From the NCBI RefSeq assembly GCF_004011695.2, contig NC_082407.1, positions 1,922,001-1,986,000 of the forward strand: DNA of 64,000 nt, written 5' to 3'. This DNA comes from Ascochyta rabiei (Eukaryota; Ascomycota; Dothideomycetes; Pleosporales; Didymellaceae). The notes below the pieces were generated by a model. It was not told the DNA's origin, did not search any database, and saw only the letters and a list, made by a program, of their open reading frames with translations. A program made the translations under genes and the position numbers. Shown piece after piece: positions 24,015 through 34,421 of this stretch (position 1 is its first letter; the number at the start of each line of letters is the position of its first letter).

Positions 24015-24045
24015 TTGTCGTTGAAGTGTGCAGTTCTGCGGCCGG
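24015..24045 (+). repeat. Imperfect direct repeat, copy B
   Basis: Second copy of the 31-nt motif at 23896-23926, starting TTGTCGTTGAAGTGTGCAGT, 119 bp downstream of the first. Confidence 0.6.
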
Positions 24046-24719
24046 CGACGACAACGCGCATCTGCGAAACAGATGGCGAATAGATTGGAGCATATGGCGC
24101 CCATTGTGGTGAATAACTTGCGTCAGAGCGGAACGTATTCGTATACGCTCAGAGCTGGCCGCGAGTTATTGAAGCGTTAGCGTAATTTCCTCCAGGCAGC
24201 AGCGACCGCGACCACGCTAGCGGAACCCGGTCACGATCTTGGCTGTCAGCTTCGAGTGTTCCCAACCCATACCGATCTCCCTCTCTTTTACCCTCGACTT
24301 GCCCAACCCATCCCTCCTCTCCGTCCAGTTTTCTGTCCTGAGGCCTACAGCCCCTCTTTTCTGTTGCGTGTCCGCCCTTCTTGCATACTTTGCCACGCAC
24401 GCCGTCCGTCTCACCCCGACTGCGCCGCCTTTCATATACCAGCCAGTTCCCCACCTTTGCAACAACGAAAGGACTCTGCGCGCCCTTCCTCCGCTGGAAT
24501 CATTACTATTCTTCAGCCAATTAGTCCTAACGATCCGCGGCCGCCAAATCGCTGTTTCCGAACCAGTCAATGAGAACGTGATCCAGGACTTGCACCACCA
24601 TCATCGGTTCCGGCCATAGGTCCATAGGATCCCTCGGGCTCTGTGAACTGTCCAGTCGCCGTGACTCATAGCCTGAGGCCTCCTTCCCATCCTAGCGCGT
24701 CTGGATCTAGTCATACAAC

Positions 24720-27176
24720 ATGTCTGCACCTCAACCCCAGAACAGCCACCCCCGCCGCCGCCCTATTAAGGGCAACGTCTCTCCTCTCAGCACCCATGGC
24801 ATGTCACTTCGCAAGGCCGGCACTTTCTCGTCACCAAAGTCGCTGTCAACCGACATCTGTGGCTTAGAGAACTTGCCGTTCATGCCCAGGAGGTCCCCAA
24901 CTAGCACTGAGAGCCTCGAAGCACTCCTTCAGGACCAGCACCCCGGTGTCAGCCGTGTCGTCAATCTGCTCAAAGACTTCGACCAGAAGCTCGCAGGTCA
25001 CAAGGCCGCATCGGCGTCTGGTGCTAGCATTCTCAACGATCCTGAGGTGCTTCCTGTACCAAGCTTCATGCTTGACAGCACTACACTGGATAGTATGCCT
25101 ATGGATATTGACCCTAAGCCAACTGCAGTTGAACGCAACCCCCACGAGCACGCTTCAGACAGCGGTCTGGGTTCCAGCATTGGCTCGAAGTACAGTAAGA
25201 AATCAATGCAACTACCCGCCTTGGAGGCCCCGCCATCTAACATACTTAAAGACGACGCCCGCACCGCACACTCCAGCGTTCGTGAATCCATCAACTCCTC
25301 TGTCACCTCGACACACTCGGCCGTCACTCGCTCGTTCTCGGCGTTGGATGCATCGGAGGAAAAGCACACTCTTGGCGAGTACGCGTGCAAACAGATCCAC
25401 GACTCGATCATCAAGCCCATTCTTGCCGAGGAGTCTTTAAAGGATTTCCACCCTCTGATTCAAGACGTCCCTCGACGCATAGGTGAGAAGAACATTTGCA
25501 ACCTCCGAGATCTCGAAAAGACCCTCGTCTTCCTGGCACCGGTAAGTGGTATCCGTTATCTTTCAGAGAGTGCAAAAGCTTATTGCATTCTTCGCGGCTT
25601 TAAGGAGTTTTCGGCAACACCGGCATCTTACCTTCGATTCTGCGAACGATCAATTCAACTGCTTCACACTACTGTCGAATACCTCTCGGAACGCGACCAG
25701 CGACTACCATCCGACCGCCCGTACACTAACAACTACTTTCTCGACTTGATCGAACAGATCCGACGATACGCTGCAATCATGGCCGCCACCCGACAAAAAG
25801 AAGCCGAAGGAGAGCAACTCGACGAGATGGACTACTCCCGGTATGACCGCGCCGCGGAATTTCTCTTTACTCGCTCGGCTAATCAACCAAACGACAGCGA
25901 TGAAAAAATCACCTTACGCGGTGGTCTTAGTCACAATGGCCGCCCCGTTGAGCTTGTTCGCGAGAAGAATGGCAAGGTTATTCCTCTTGTTACCGGCTCA
26001 GAAAACGCCTACAGGAAGCGTGCTCTGTCCGAGGAGGACATTGATGACGACGACGTCATGCGCTCTATGGCTCGCCGCAGGAAGTCTGACAAGCCCGGAG
26101 ATGTTTTGCACATGTGCCGTGACTGCAAGAAGGAATTCAAACGCCCCTGCGACTTGACCAAGCATGAGAAAACTCACTCTCGCCCATGGAAGTGCTCCGA
26201 AGAGAAGTGCAAGTATTTCGAGCTTGGCTGGCCCACTGAGAAGGAGCGCGACAGGCACGTCAACGACAAGCACTCGGCTCTGCCGGCGCAGTACAAGTGC
26301 CTTTACCCGCCGTGCACATACGCTTCAAAGCGTGAGTCGAATTGCAAACAACACATGGAAAAGGCTCATGGCTGGGAATATGTTCGCTCCAAGAGCAACG
26401 GCCGTAAGAAGAGCCAGGCGGTCAGCAACAGCCCCGCCACACCTCTCACCCCCTTCCTCGGTACCCCGCAGTCTGCTGCTCTCACCACACCCATCACACC
26501 ATTCATGCAATCACCTTCTATGCCTTTGGTTAACGAGTTCGACTTCTACGGCTTTGGGACCCCAGCCATGAGCCACCAGAACTTCCAGGAAGACTTCCGT
26601 CGCGACTCAATCACTACTGACGGAACACGTCTCACATACTCTTCTGGAAACTCGCCAGTCGAGCCCACGAATTTTGTTGAGGCTGCAGTAACTCCCGTGG
26701 ATATTACCATCGACCACACTGATGCGCTGTTCCCGAACTGCGGCATGGGATCGAACTTCAACATGGGCTTCCAGCAGCATACGCCTGCCTTAAGCACAGA
26801 CTTCAACTTTGACCCTCTTCCGTTCACAATGGCCTCGAACCAGCATCTTGGTCTCCCTCAGCTGTCGCCAATGGCCCAGCCAGACCTTACTCTCTTCTCT
26901 CCTCATATGCATATCGACGAGGGCTTTGGTGATGCCATGGATGCCATGGACCTGCAAGCCTTTAGCCGCCCAACTGAAGACTTTACGCTCTTCGACTCAG
27001 CGCCAGCTAGCAATGTGTCGATGAGCAATACTGCCAACTTCTTCCCCGACTTTGACCAGCTCGGAGGACAGTTTGACAATGGAGCCCAGCAGTACGACAA
27101 CACCTACTACAACGCCAGTGCCTTGGAAACTACATTAGACGAGATGCTGGGGCTCAACACCAGCAACCAGCAGTAG
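24720..27176 (+). CDS. C2H2 zinc-finger transcription factor
   Basis: A probable DNA-binding regulator; I do not recognise a characterised orthologue. It is a single exon of 818 residues. Three closely spaced zinc fingers lie at about 463-560: CRDCKKEFKRPCDLTKHEKTH (C-x2-C, H-x4-H spacing), a longer second finger CSEEKCKYF...DRHVNDKH, and CLYPPCTYASKRESNCKQHM...H, followed by a basic patch KSNGRKK. The N-terminal half has a conserved-looking helical region (about 70-95, VSRVVNLLKDFDQKLAG, and about 220-370) and Ser/Pro-rich segments; the C-terminal 240 residues are rich in Pro, Ser, Asn, Phe and Asp and resemble an activation domain. A possible bipartite nuclear signal (KRALSEEDIDDDDVMRSMARRRK) precedes the fingers. 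Confidence 0.87.
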   Translation: MSAPQPQNSHPRRRPIKGNVSPLSTHGMSLRKAGTFSSPKSLSTDICGLENLPFMPRRSPTSTESLEALLQDQHPGVSRVVNLLKDFDQKLAGHKAASASGASILNDPEVLPVPSFMLDSTTLDSMPMDIDPKPTAVERNPHEHASDSGLGSSIGSKYSKKSMQLPALEAPPSNILKDDARTAHSSVRESINSSVTSTHSAVTRSFSALDASEEKHTLGEYACKQIHDSIIKPILAEESLKDFHPLIQDVPRRIGEKNICNLRDLEKTLVFLAPVSGIRYLSESAKAYCILRGFKEFSATPASYLRFCERSIQLLHTTVEYLSERDQRLPSDRPYTNNYFLDLIEQIRRYAAIMAATRQKEAEGEQLDEMDYSRYDRAAEFLFTRSANQPNDSDEKITLRGGLSHNGRPVELVREKNGKVIPLVTGSENAYRKRALSEEDIDDDDVMRSMARRRKSDKPGDVLHMCRDCKKEFKRPCDLTKHEKTHSRPWKCSEEKCKYFELGWPTEKERDRHVNDKHSALPAQYKCLYPPCTYASKRESNCKQHMEKAHGWEYVRSKSNGRKKSQAVSNSPATPLTPFLGTPQSAALTTPITPFMQSPSMPLVNEFDFYGFGTPAMSHQNFQEDFRRDSITTDGTRLTYSSGNSPVEPTNFVEAAVTPVDITIDHTDALFPNCGMGSNFNMGFQQHTPALSTDFNFDPLPFTMASNQHLGLPQLSPMAQPDLTLFSPHMHIDEGFGDAMDAMDLQAFSRPTEDFTLFDSAPASNVSMSNTANFFPDFDQLGGQFDNGAQQYDNTYYNASALETTLDEMLGLNTSNQQ

Positions 27177-28154
27177 ATGTTGGCCTGCTTTGTATACGAT
27201 GATGAATGTGAATTTGAATAAAGATTTTCTACTGCTTTGTTTTCAGACGGCGACGAACGTTAATTTTCGATTGTACGGCGCATAGCGAGCACAGCTGGCC
27301 ATATAAGAGGCGGATTACAGATACGGCATGAATGGTATGGAATACAACATCTTCCTCTCTGCTTCACGGTGGCATGGTACACCTTCAGAACAGAAAACCC
27401 ATAAAACAAATGGCTTTTTGGATCTCTCGTCTCCCCCAGCATCATAATCGATTGGATCTCCCCCCTTCTTTCCTTTGGCGTGCGGAAGCAAGGTGCGGTC
27501 GAGATCATCAGATAGTGTAGAATATAACACAAACACAAACAAATGGTGGAGGCAAACGCGATCCCAAACATGCTTGGCTGTAGTAATGACTCTTCAGCTG
27601 TGACACAATCCGCATTGATGACTCCGCCGCGTCACAACAACTACAGTTTCTACACGAGACGCTGAGACGACACCAGCAACCAAGCATCGGGTGCAAGGGT
27701 CCTGGAAGCAGCACCACCCTCAGCAGGCTAACCCCTAGCAGCATGACATCACGGACTATTCCTTTTCGATAACGATGGGCACAGACGTGTCGGACTTAGC
27801 GCCTCAAGCTGAGCAGCAGAGTGGGTCAGAACGGACACCGGATGCAAGTGGCACGGACGTGAAACACTCGAGCGGCTCGCGAACCAAGGCGCCCCCTCTT
27901 CTTCAGTCATGCTGCCTTCTACCCTTGACAGGCGGAGGCTTTTATCGTCGTCGTCGTGAAGACGGGTTCTTGTCATTCTCTTCATCATCTTTAGGCCTGC
28001 GCGGCTGTCCAATCTCTACCCATCCATATCGTCTGTCTTTACTTGGGAAACGCTGGTCGTTCTCCTTCCTGTCCTTTCCTCGCAGCGATAGCGAATCGCG
28101 CCGTTTCCGTTCTACCAGTCGTTTTCTACTGCATTGCGTTCTTGGATTGCAAAC
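27177..28154. other. Intergenic region C2H2 factor-MFS gene
   Basis: About 1 kb with no supported gene. A poly-A signal-like AATAAAG lies at about 27218. The right-hand 200 bp are pyrimidine-rich and likely the 5' leader of the transporter gene. Confidence 0.45.
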
Positions 28155-29855
28155 ATGTTGGGCTTTCACAGAAGGACACGGTCACTGATTCCGGTCAAAG
28201 AGTTGGCCAAGTACGATGTTGTGCCGTTCGAGGAAGACATGGATTCGTACGAGAGCGAGAGCGACGGAGAGGAAGAGATGGAAAAGCACTGCACAGACGC
28301 ACCAAATCCCAGTGCGCACTCGCGAAGAAGGCAACTGCTGCTTGTCTACCTCGTCTTCTTCGCAGAAGCGTAAGTCCACTTCTTTCATGAACCGCTCATC
28401 GCCCATACGCACCCCATGTGGACCCTGAGTCGAGAAGCACCGCGCTAATGCACGACGCACAGCATCATGGCCTCGAGCCTCCAACCCCAGCTCCAGATGC
28501 TCCTCTCGTCCTCTGATTACTGCGGTAACATCTCCACGGCCTATCTTCGCAGCATCCTCGACTGCGCGTATGCCTTCGGCGGCACCACCGGCCTCTTCTG
28601 GGGATACCTGGCGGATCGCATGGGCCGGCGGCGCGTCACGCTGATTGGACTGTGGAGCATGGTAGTCTGCTGCTTGGTCATGGGTTTTGCGACGAACCTT
28701 GCTAGTTGCGCTGTGTTTCGCTTCTTCGCCGGTATGGTCAGTTCGGCGGTCGTGTGTACCACCCTGACTATGATGGGGGATTTGAGTGCGTCAGCAGAGG
28801 AGAGGGCGAGGAACGTTGCGAGGTTGCCCTTGGTCTCGCTGTGTGGCTCTGTCGGGCCGCTGGTGCAGGGCATGGTCTCGGAGAGTCTCCAAGCCTACGG
28901 GATGGTGTGGGAGAAGTTCCCTACACTGGGGTCAGAGCTGGCTTGCGCAATTGTGCTCTTCGCGATCGCGATGGCTGCTTCACTCATGCTCAAGGAGACC
29001 TTGTCCCTTCACTACGAGTTGCCTACCGAATCCATGGATCTGGACTGCGAGAAAGCAGCCTTCCTTACACGCAGCTCGGAGGACACCAACGTCACTCTTG
29101 TCGACTTCGCCCGCCCGGAGCCCATCACTATCACGCAGTTCATGCAAGCGCCCTCACTCCTGGTCCTTCTCTCATCCTTCTGTCTTCTCTCTCTGCACGC
29201 CGCAACCTTCGACGTCCTCCTCCCGCACCTTGGCCAAAGCAGCACACAGCACGGTGGCATGGGCATTCCCTGCGATTGGCTCAGCATTGTCGTCCTGGTG
29301 GTGCGCGGCGTCGCCGCCATGGCGATCCTCTCTCTCATCCCCTACGCTATGGAAAAATATGGTCTGCTCAACTTGTACCGTACGGTCTCGCTTCTATTCC
29401 CTGCCATCTACATCATCACGCCACTCCTAGCTCTCCTTGTAGCTTGCTCCGGCCTCGCATCCCTCCTGTCCATTTTTGCCATCTTAACAAAACACATACT
29501 CGCAAGCGGCGCATTCGTACTCGTTACTCTCCTGGTTCTGAACACCACACCGGACGCATTCTCAGCAGGCACAGTTGTTGGTATGGTGCAAGTCGCATCG
29601 CTCTTCAAAGCTTTCGCTGTCGCCGTGAGTGGTGCGAGCTACTATGTTAGCAGCGACGTCAGTGTACCCGTCACCAACTTTGCGCTTTGGACATGCCTAG
29701 CCATCATTGGGGCAGCAGGTGCAGGGTTGGCGTGGTTCGTAAAGGAGAGGCCGAGTGTGGGATTGGATTTCAAGGGCGAGGTACTCAAATGGGAGAGCGT
29801 TTTTGACTTTGATGCGGACGACTTCGAGGAGAAGTTTGTCATTGGTGAAGATTGA
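28155..29855 (+). CDS. Major facilitator superfamily transporter
   Basis: A membrane transporter of the MFS drug:H+ antiporter/ZIFL-like type; the substrate cannot be read from sequence. Exons are 28155-28369 and 28463-29855 with a 93-bp intron (donor GTAAGT), giving 535 residues. The start is the ATG in AACATGTTGGGC; an in-frame upstream TTG is not used. After a hydrophilic acidic N-terminus (SYESESDGEEEMEKH) come about twelve hydrophobic helices. MFS motif A is clear between helices 2 and 3 (GYLADRMGRRRVTLIG), and a conserved Arg in helix 4 (FRFFAGMVSS) follows. A hydrophilic central loop (about 260-300) separates the two six-helix halves. The C-terminus is short and acidic (FDADDFEEKF). 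Confidence 0.88.
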
Positions 29856-30672
29856 TCACCGTTTTCTTGTCATGTTTTTGTATAGCAGAGTCATTTCCTT
29901 TTGTTTGTTGTAGCTAGCGATTTTTACGTGTGTACATATCACCGCATTTCCAATGCCATCTCATTGTTGTCGTCTACTCTTCGTACTTGCATTCGAACGT
30001 GGCGGACTTCTCAAGCTCAACCTTCCTCTGGATGAGCTTGTGGCTGTGACAGTGACAAGCTGTGAGTCGGAACTCATCTTGCGACCTCCAGCACCCTGGT
30101 CTCGTCATCAGCTTCGTGATGCATGTGAATGGGATTGGAGTAGCCGAACCCTGAAACACGCCAACTGGATGCCCGGCATTTGGTACACGTGCGGAACGTG
30201 GACATGCAGCAGCCATGATACGTTCTGCTGGACAGGTCGACATGAACAGAAAGCAGGCACAAACACTCTGGATTCACCATGATCCTTCTGCTGCACTCCG
30301 CTCGTTCGGCGTGTTGATCCTCTCCGCGGTTTCCAGGTCTCGCTAGAACACAAGAGGCTAGAGCAAAACATTCACGGGCGCCTGTCATACTGCATATACA
30401 TAGCGGCGGGATGCCCCTGCATGACAGCGTTCGAAATGAGCAGAGGAGTGGCCGCGGTCCTCCTGTTTGGGAGGGCGCTTGGAAAGGCAAACGCAAGTCG
30501 TGTCCCTTTTCACCTTCCTTCGACCACAACACGCCTTGCAGCAAAAGTGTTTGTTTGTTGTGTCTGTACCACAACCACCCCACCCCACCCCACCAACAAA
30601 CAACCCGTATCTATTAGGCCCGCAACCCTACACAACATTTAGCAGGCAACAGCCTTCGCGACAGTCTGCGCC
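29856..30672. other. Intergenic region MFS-NTF2-like gene
   Basis: About 0.8 kb with no supported gene. A short CCCCA-type run lies near 30575-30595, just upstream of the next gene, in its likely promoter or leader. Confidence 0.45.
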
Positions 30673-32469
30673 ATGACGCTCATCGACACCTATCAGACCT
30701 TCTTGGAGCGTCCTTCGCTGAGCGCTCTTGCGGAAAAGGCTGCACTGCACTACATCACGACCCTCACCAGCATCCACGATGCGGCAGCGGTCATCAAGCA
30801 CCTGCAAGTCCAGGAGAAGCTGCTGAAGAAGACGAAGCAGAAGATTCTGAGCGTGGTAGAGGGCAGACACGCCCTCAGTCTGGATGTAGAGACGACAATC
30901 GAGTTCCTGAATGGCGGCGGCGCGTACCTGCCCGGACTGGACGACAATTTTGTAGCAGACCACACGGTCGTTTTTCCCATGGTAGCTATACTCCCGCGTA
31001 GCCCTCGGGCGCATAATGACACTAGCGCAGGTTCACATTGTGCACTTCGACAGCGCAGACAAGATCGTGCAGGTCCGCCAGTACTGGGACCAGGGCTCGC
31101 TGCTCAAGCAAATCGACGTAATCGGCGCTCGCTCTCGCAACTGGCCTATCCGCGAAGGCCCAGAACAGGCGAAGCTGATCCAGCGCTCTGCTCAGCTCGT
31201 ACAACCCGAGTCAGCGCCGTCTTCGCGCCCTTCGACCGCTTCACGAGGCGCAGACGAGGTTTCGATTCGCTCTAGGGGCTCCACGGCAAATGCCACGAAC
31301 GATCCCCACGCTTCCCTCTCCCTGTTCAAGCCTCGCGAGGTCGACGAGGAGGAGCTGCCCAGTGGACACCAGACAGCACCACGCGCAATGTCTGCAAAGC
31401 CTCCGCCGCGCGAGTATTCTGAGCTGTTTGTTAGCGAGAATGCAGGTTCGCCGTCCCCGCAGAACCAGAGGTTCCCAGTTAAAGGTGGCGCCAACAAGAA
31501 GTTGCAGACAAACCGCCTGTTCGATGAGACAGAGGAGGACAGGATTGCCGCAACCACGCCGCTTAAGGTCACCAAGACGGACCCAAAGAAGTACAACCAC
31601 TTCGAGTTTGGCGACGGCGAAGACGAAGAGACGCCCCGTGGACGCGAAACCGCGAGAACGCAAGGACCCCGCGACAAGAGCAAGAGTCAGGCGAACTGGG
31701 ACTTCGAGGACTTTGTTACGCCTGAGAAGACAACCCCTAAGACGCAGCCGCAGGCTGTGAGGAACTTCAGCTGGGAAGATGACGAGGTGAGCCCATCCGA
31801 GAACATGCAGCGTTCAGGAAACTGCCTCAGTGCCTGCACCAGCTTTAGCTCTGTGGATTGTACTCGAGCTGTGCTAATCTTTGGCAGGTCGAACCATCCC
31901 CTGTTCGTGTCGAGCGCGTGCACAAGGCACGTCCTGGCACCGGTCACCAGTTTGAATTCGAGGACGATGGCACACCAGCTGCACGCAAAGCTCAACCCCC
32001 CACAAAGGGCGGTGTATCGAACAAGGGCCAGGGACTGTACCAAGACCACGTCACCGGCAATGACGACGACGAAGGCATCGCTCGTGGCAACGGCCGCGCA
32101 CTAAACGATGTCACCAAGGGCGTCAAAAACAACAATCGCTCTCAGATATCCGGGTCACAGTGGGACACAGACGAAAACGCCGGGTTCAGCAAGTCCAGTG
32201 AGAACGCAAAGCCCGGCAAAGCTGGACACCAGGCTTCGAAGTCTAACTTCGGCTTCTACGACAAGTCACCGCAACAAGATGGTTACAAGATCAACATCGC
32301 TGGTAACGGCATGGGCAACCGTGCTGGTACCCAGTTTTCCCTGTTTGACGATGAGCCGGAAGAGCCCAGGGCTGATGATAGGAGCATCGGAAACCACAAG
32401 GGCATCAAGTCGACTGGTGATGGCATGGGCGGGAGGAAGGGCGCAGACAAGAGCTTCTGGGACTTTTAG
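30673..32469 (+). CDS. NTF2-like domain protein with disordered, motif-rich tail
   Basis: Function unknown. Exons are 30673-30981, 31031-31786 and 31888-32469 (introns of 49 and 101 bp, all phase 0), giving 548 residues. Residues about 1-145 look like an NTF2/SnoaL fold: helices at the start, then LSLDVETTIEFLNGGGAYLPG and strands VHIVHFDSADKIVQVRQYWD. The remaining 400 residues are low-complexity and charged but contain a repeated short pattern, aromatic residues alternating with hydrophobic residues next to acidic ones: HFEFGDGED, NWDFEDF, NFSWEDDE, QFEFEDDG, NFGFYDKSP, QFSLFDDEPEE and the C-terminal FWDF. GNGMGNRAG and GDGMGGRKG recur before the last two. Such repeats suggest multivalent binding to a partner domain (inference). 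Confidence 0.85.
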
Positions 32470-33010
32470 GTGTTCTGATTGTCTCGACGACTGCTCGTAC
32501 GAAACCTGCAACAAGAAGCCGGGAAGGTTGTCCAGCTATGGGGTTCTCTGACGTCCATGTACAACGCTTTTGGTTATGCCCTTCTCAGACTGTGTTTGCT
32601 TTTGTATTTTTGGAGTGGTTTGGACGTGTTTTGTGTGTTTGGCGTGGTGGGTTGGCACAGTCGCATGGTCCGGCTGGCGCATCATAGGCATAAATCATGG
32701 TGCCAGAGTCGCAATTCATGACGTTTTCTTGACATTCAGGCGTCTCACGCGATCCGGCTTGACAAGATTGACGGCAAGGTCGTCTTAGGTTCGCATAAGC
32801 TGCGTTATATTTACGAGCTTGCACAGTGAGATACGCAATAGCGGAGCAGTGCTGTTGGAGAGAAGAGCGGTAGTGAGTCTGTTCGCAGTCTATCGTTCTT
32901 GGGGTATATACCGATCGAGTGCTCTATCTTTTGTAGCAATGGAGCTCCAAAGAAATGCGTATCCTGGATATTCTCGACGGCAAACGAAAAGGCCAGTATC
33001 CACTTATCAG
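32470..33010. other. Convergent intergenic region
   Basis: 540 bp between two convergent genes, expected to contain both 3' ends. No coding or RNA feature is visible. Confidence 0.45.
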
Positions 33011-34421
33011 TTACTCTTCCTGTACACTTCTTCTCGTTCTTGTGAAAACAACTTCCAGCTCATCTCCGACTCTATAGCTATCCATCTCCCCATCCCACTT
33101 GACGAACGTGATCCTGGTCTGCAGATCCGACCTCCGCAGACCCGACGGCTCGCCCTCGCGCATCGTGTTGTCTTCCAGCTGGTCCCACATGCAGCGGAAC
33201 GCCTTGCCCTCGTACTCGCGCTCGCCTCCATCGCCGTCGACGACGGGATCGTCAAACCACACGCCGCGCGCGACGATGCGGTGCAGATCGTCGTAGCTGT
33301 CCATGCTGGCCCAGATGTCCCACGGCATGTACTTGATGCGCACCTCGCGCAGGCTGGTAGACGAGTGTAGTGTTGACAGCGCGTGCGCAGCTACGTGCAC
33401 CCAGTACCGCACTTTCAACGGGAGCGTGTAGCCTGGCCGACTGTGCTGGCGGTGCAAGTACGACTCCCGGCTTATGAAGTATAGCGGTAGTGTTATGGAG
33501 GTCAGGGACGGGAAAGTTGGGGATGAGAGGTAGCTGAACAAGGGTGTGACTTCCATAGTGACGAGGAGATCGAGTTTTGTGCTCAGGTCATTGATCGTGT
33601 TGGACCAACTTGAGGGGTGGTATGTTTCTTCAGCGTCGATGAAGGGGTTGTGGTCGGCAAAGCCGAAGATGTCGTTAGCAGGTGCATTGGGGTTGATAAC
33701 AGGAGGCTGGTGGTGGTATGCTGGGTAAAGCGAGGCATCGGATGGGTCGTAGAAGTTGTCGTCGTAGTAGCCGCCCGTGTGGTCGTGCTCATCGTAGTGG
33801 CCGTTGTAAGCAGCGCCACGAATGTAGTCGACGTCGATTTCCATGCCATCGTCCTCTGCCTCTTGCTCGAACCACCACTCATCCTTTCCATGCGTGCGGT
33901 CGGGCGGGTACATGCGCAGATCTGGGAAGGTGACCCAGTCCAGCTCGATGGACTTTAGCCATTTGAGCCACTGTCTGCCGGGTCCATCTTGCTGTTCGAC
34001 AGCTTCGAGAAGAGACTTCAAAACGAAGGGGCCGCAGCTGAGGAACACAACATGGTGTTTGAAAAGCACCTCGAGGGCTTCGCGGGCGACCTGCTGGTTC
34101 AGGAGGAAGCACTCATGGTGCAGGACGAGGAGAAGTGCTGCGGCGCTTGGTTTGAAGTGCTTCAGGTTTCGGCGTTCGATGCGAAGAGCGCGATCGCTGC
34201 GCTTGTCGGGAATGCCAAGGGCATGATTGTATATCTGGTCGTGTTAGAAAGTCGTCATAAGATGAGATAGTGATAGGAGCCTGGAGACGCACCTGATCAC
34301 GGAGCTCGCGTGGCAGTCGTAAGAACGGCGGGAAAGGCTCGCTTGACGCATTGTGTCCGCTATCTGCATATGAAGTATCAACCACAGGTGCTACAGGCGC
34401 AGCAGACGCAGTGGTAACCAT
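33011..34421 (-). CDS. Hypothetical fungal protein, F-box-like N-terminus
   Basis: Exons are 34293-34421 and 33011-34234 with a 58-bp intron (donor GTGCGT, acceptor CCAG), giving 450 residues. The spliced N-terminal region PPFLRLPRELRDQIYNHALG has the 'LPRELRDxIY' pattern that is very common at the start of fungal F-box-like and related proteins of unknown function. It continues with ALRIERRNLKHFKPSAAALL and ECFLLNQQVAREALEVLFKH, then an acidic, His/Tyr/Asp-rich middle (about residues 180-235) and a C-terminal portion with VTFPDLRMYPP and FDDPVVDGDGGEREYEGKAF. Several blocks look conserved, but I cannot assign a function. The start is the first ATG after the stop upstream. Confidence 0.78.

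Larger units (their letters stand above)
23190..24719. other. Long intergenic region upstream of the C2H2 factor
   Basis: 1.5 kb without a supported gene. The left part is the dynamitin 3' end; the right 450 bp are pyrimidine-rich and probably a long 5' leader of the zinc-finger gene. That leader contains a tiny upstream frame, ATG-AGA-ACG-TGA, at 24570-24581, if transcription starts upstream of it. An imperfect 31-nt direct repeat is listed separately. Confidence 0.45.
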
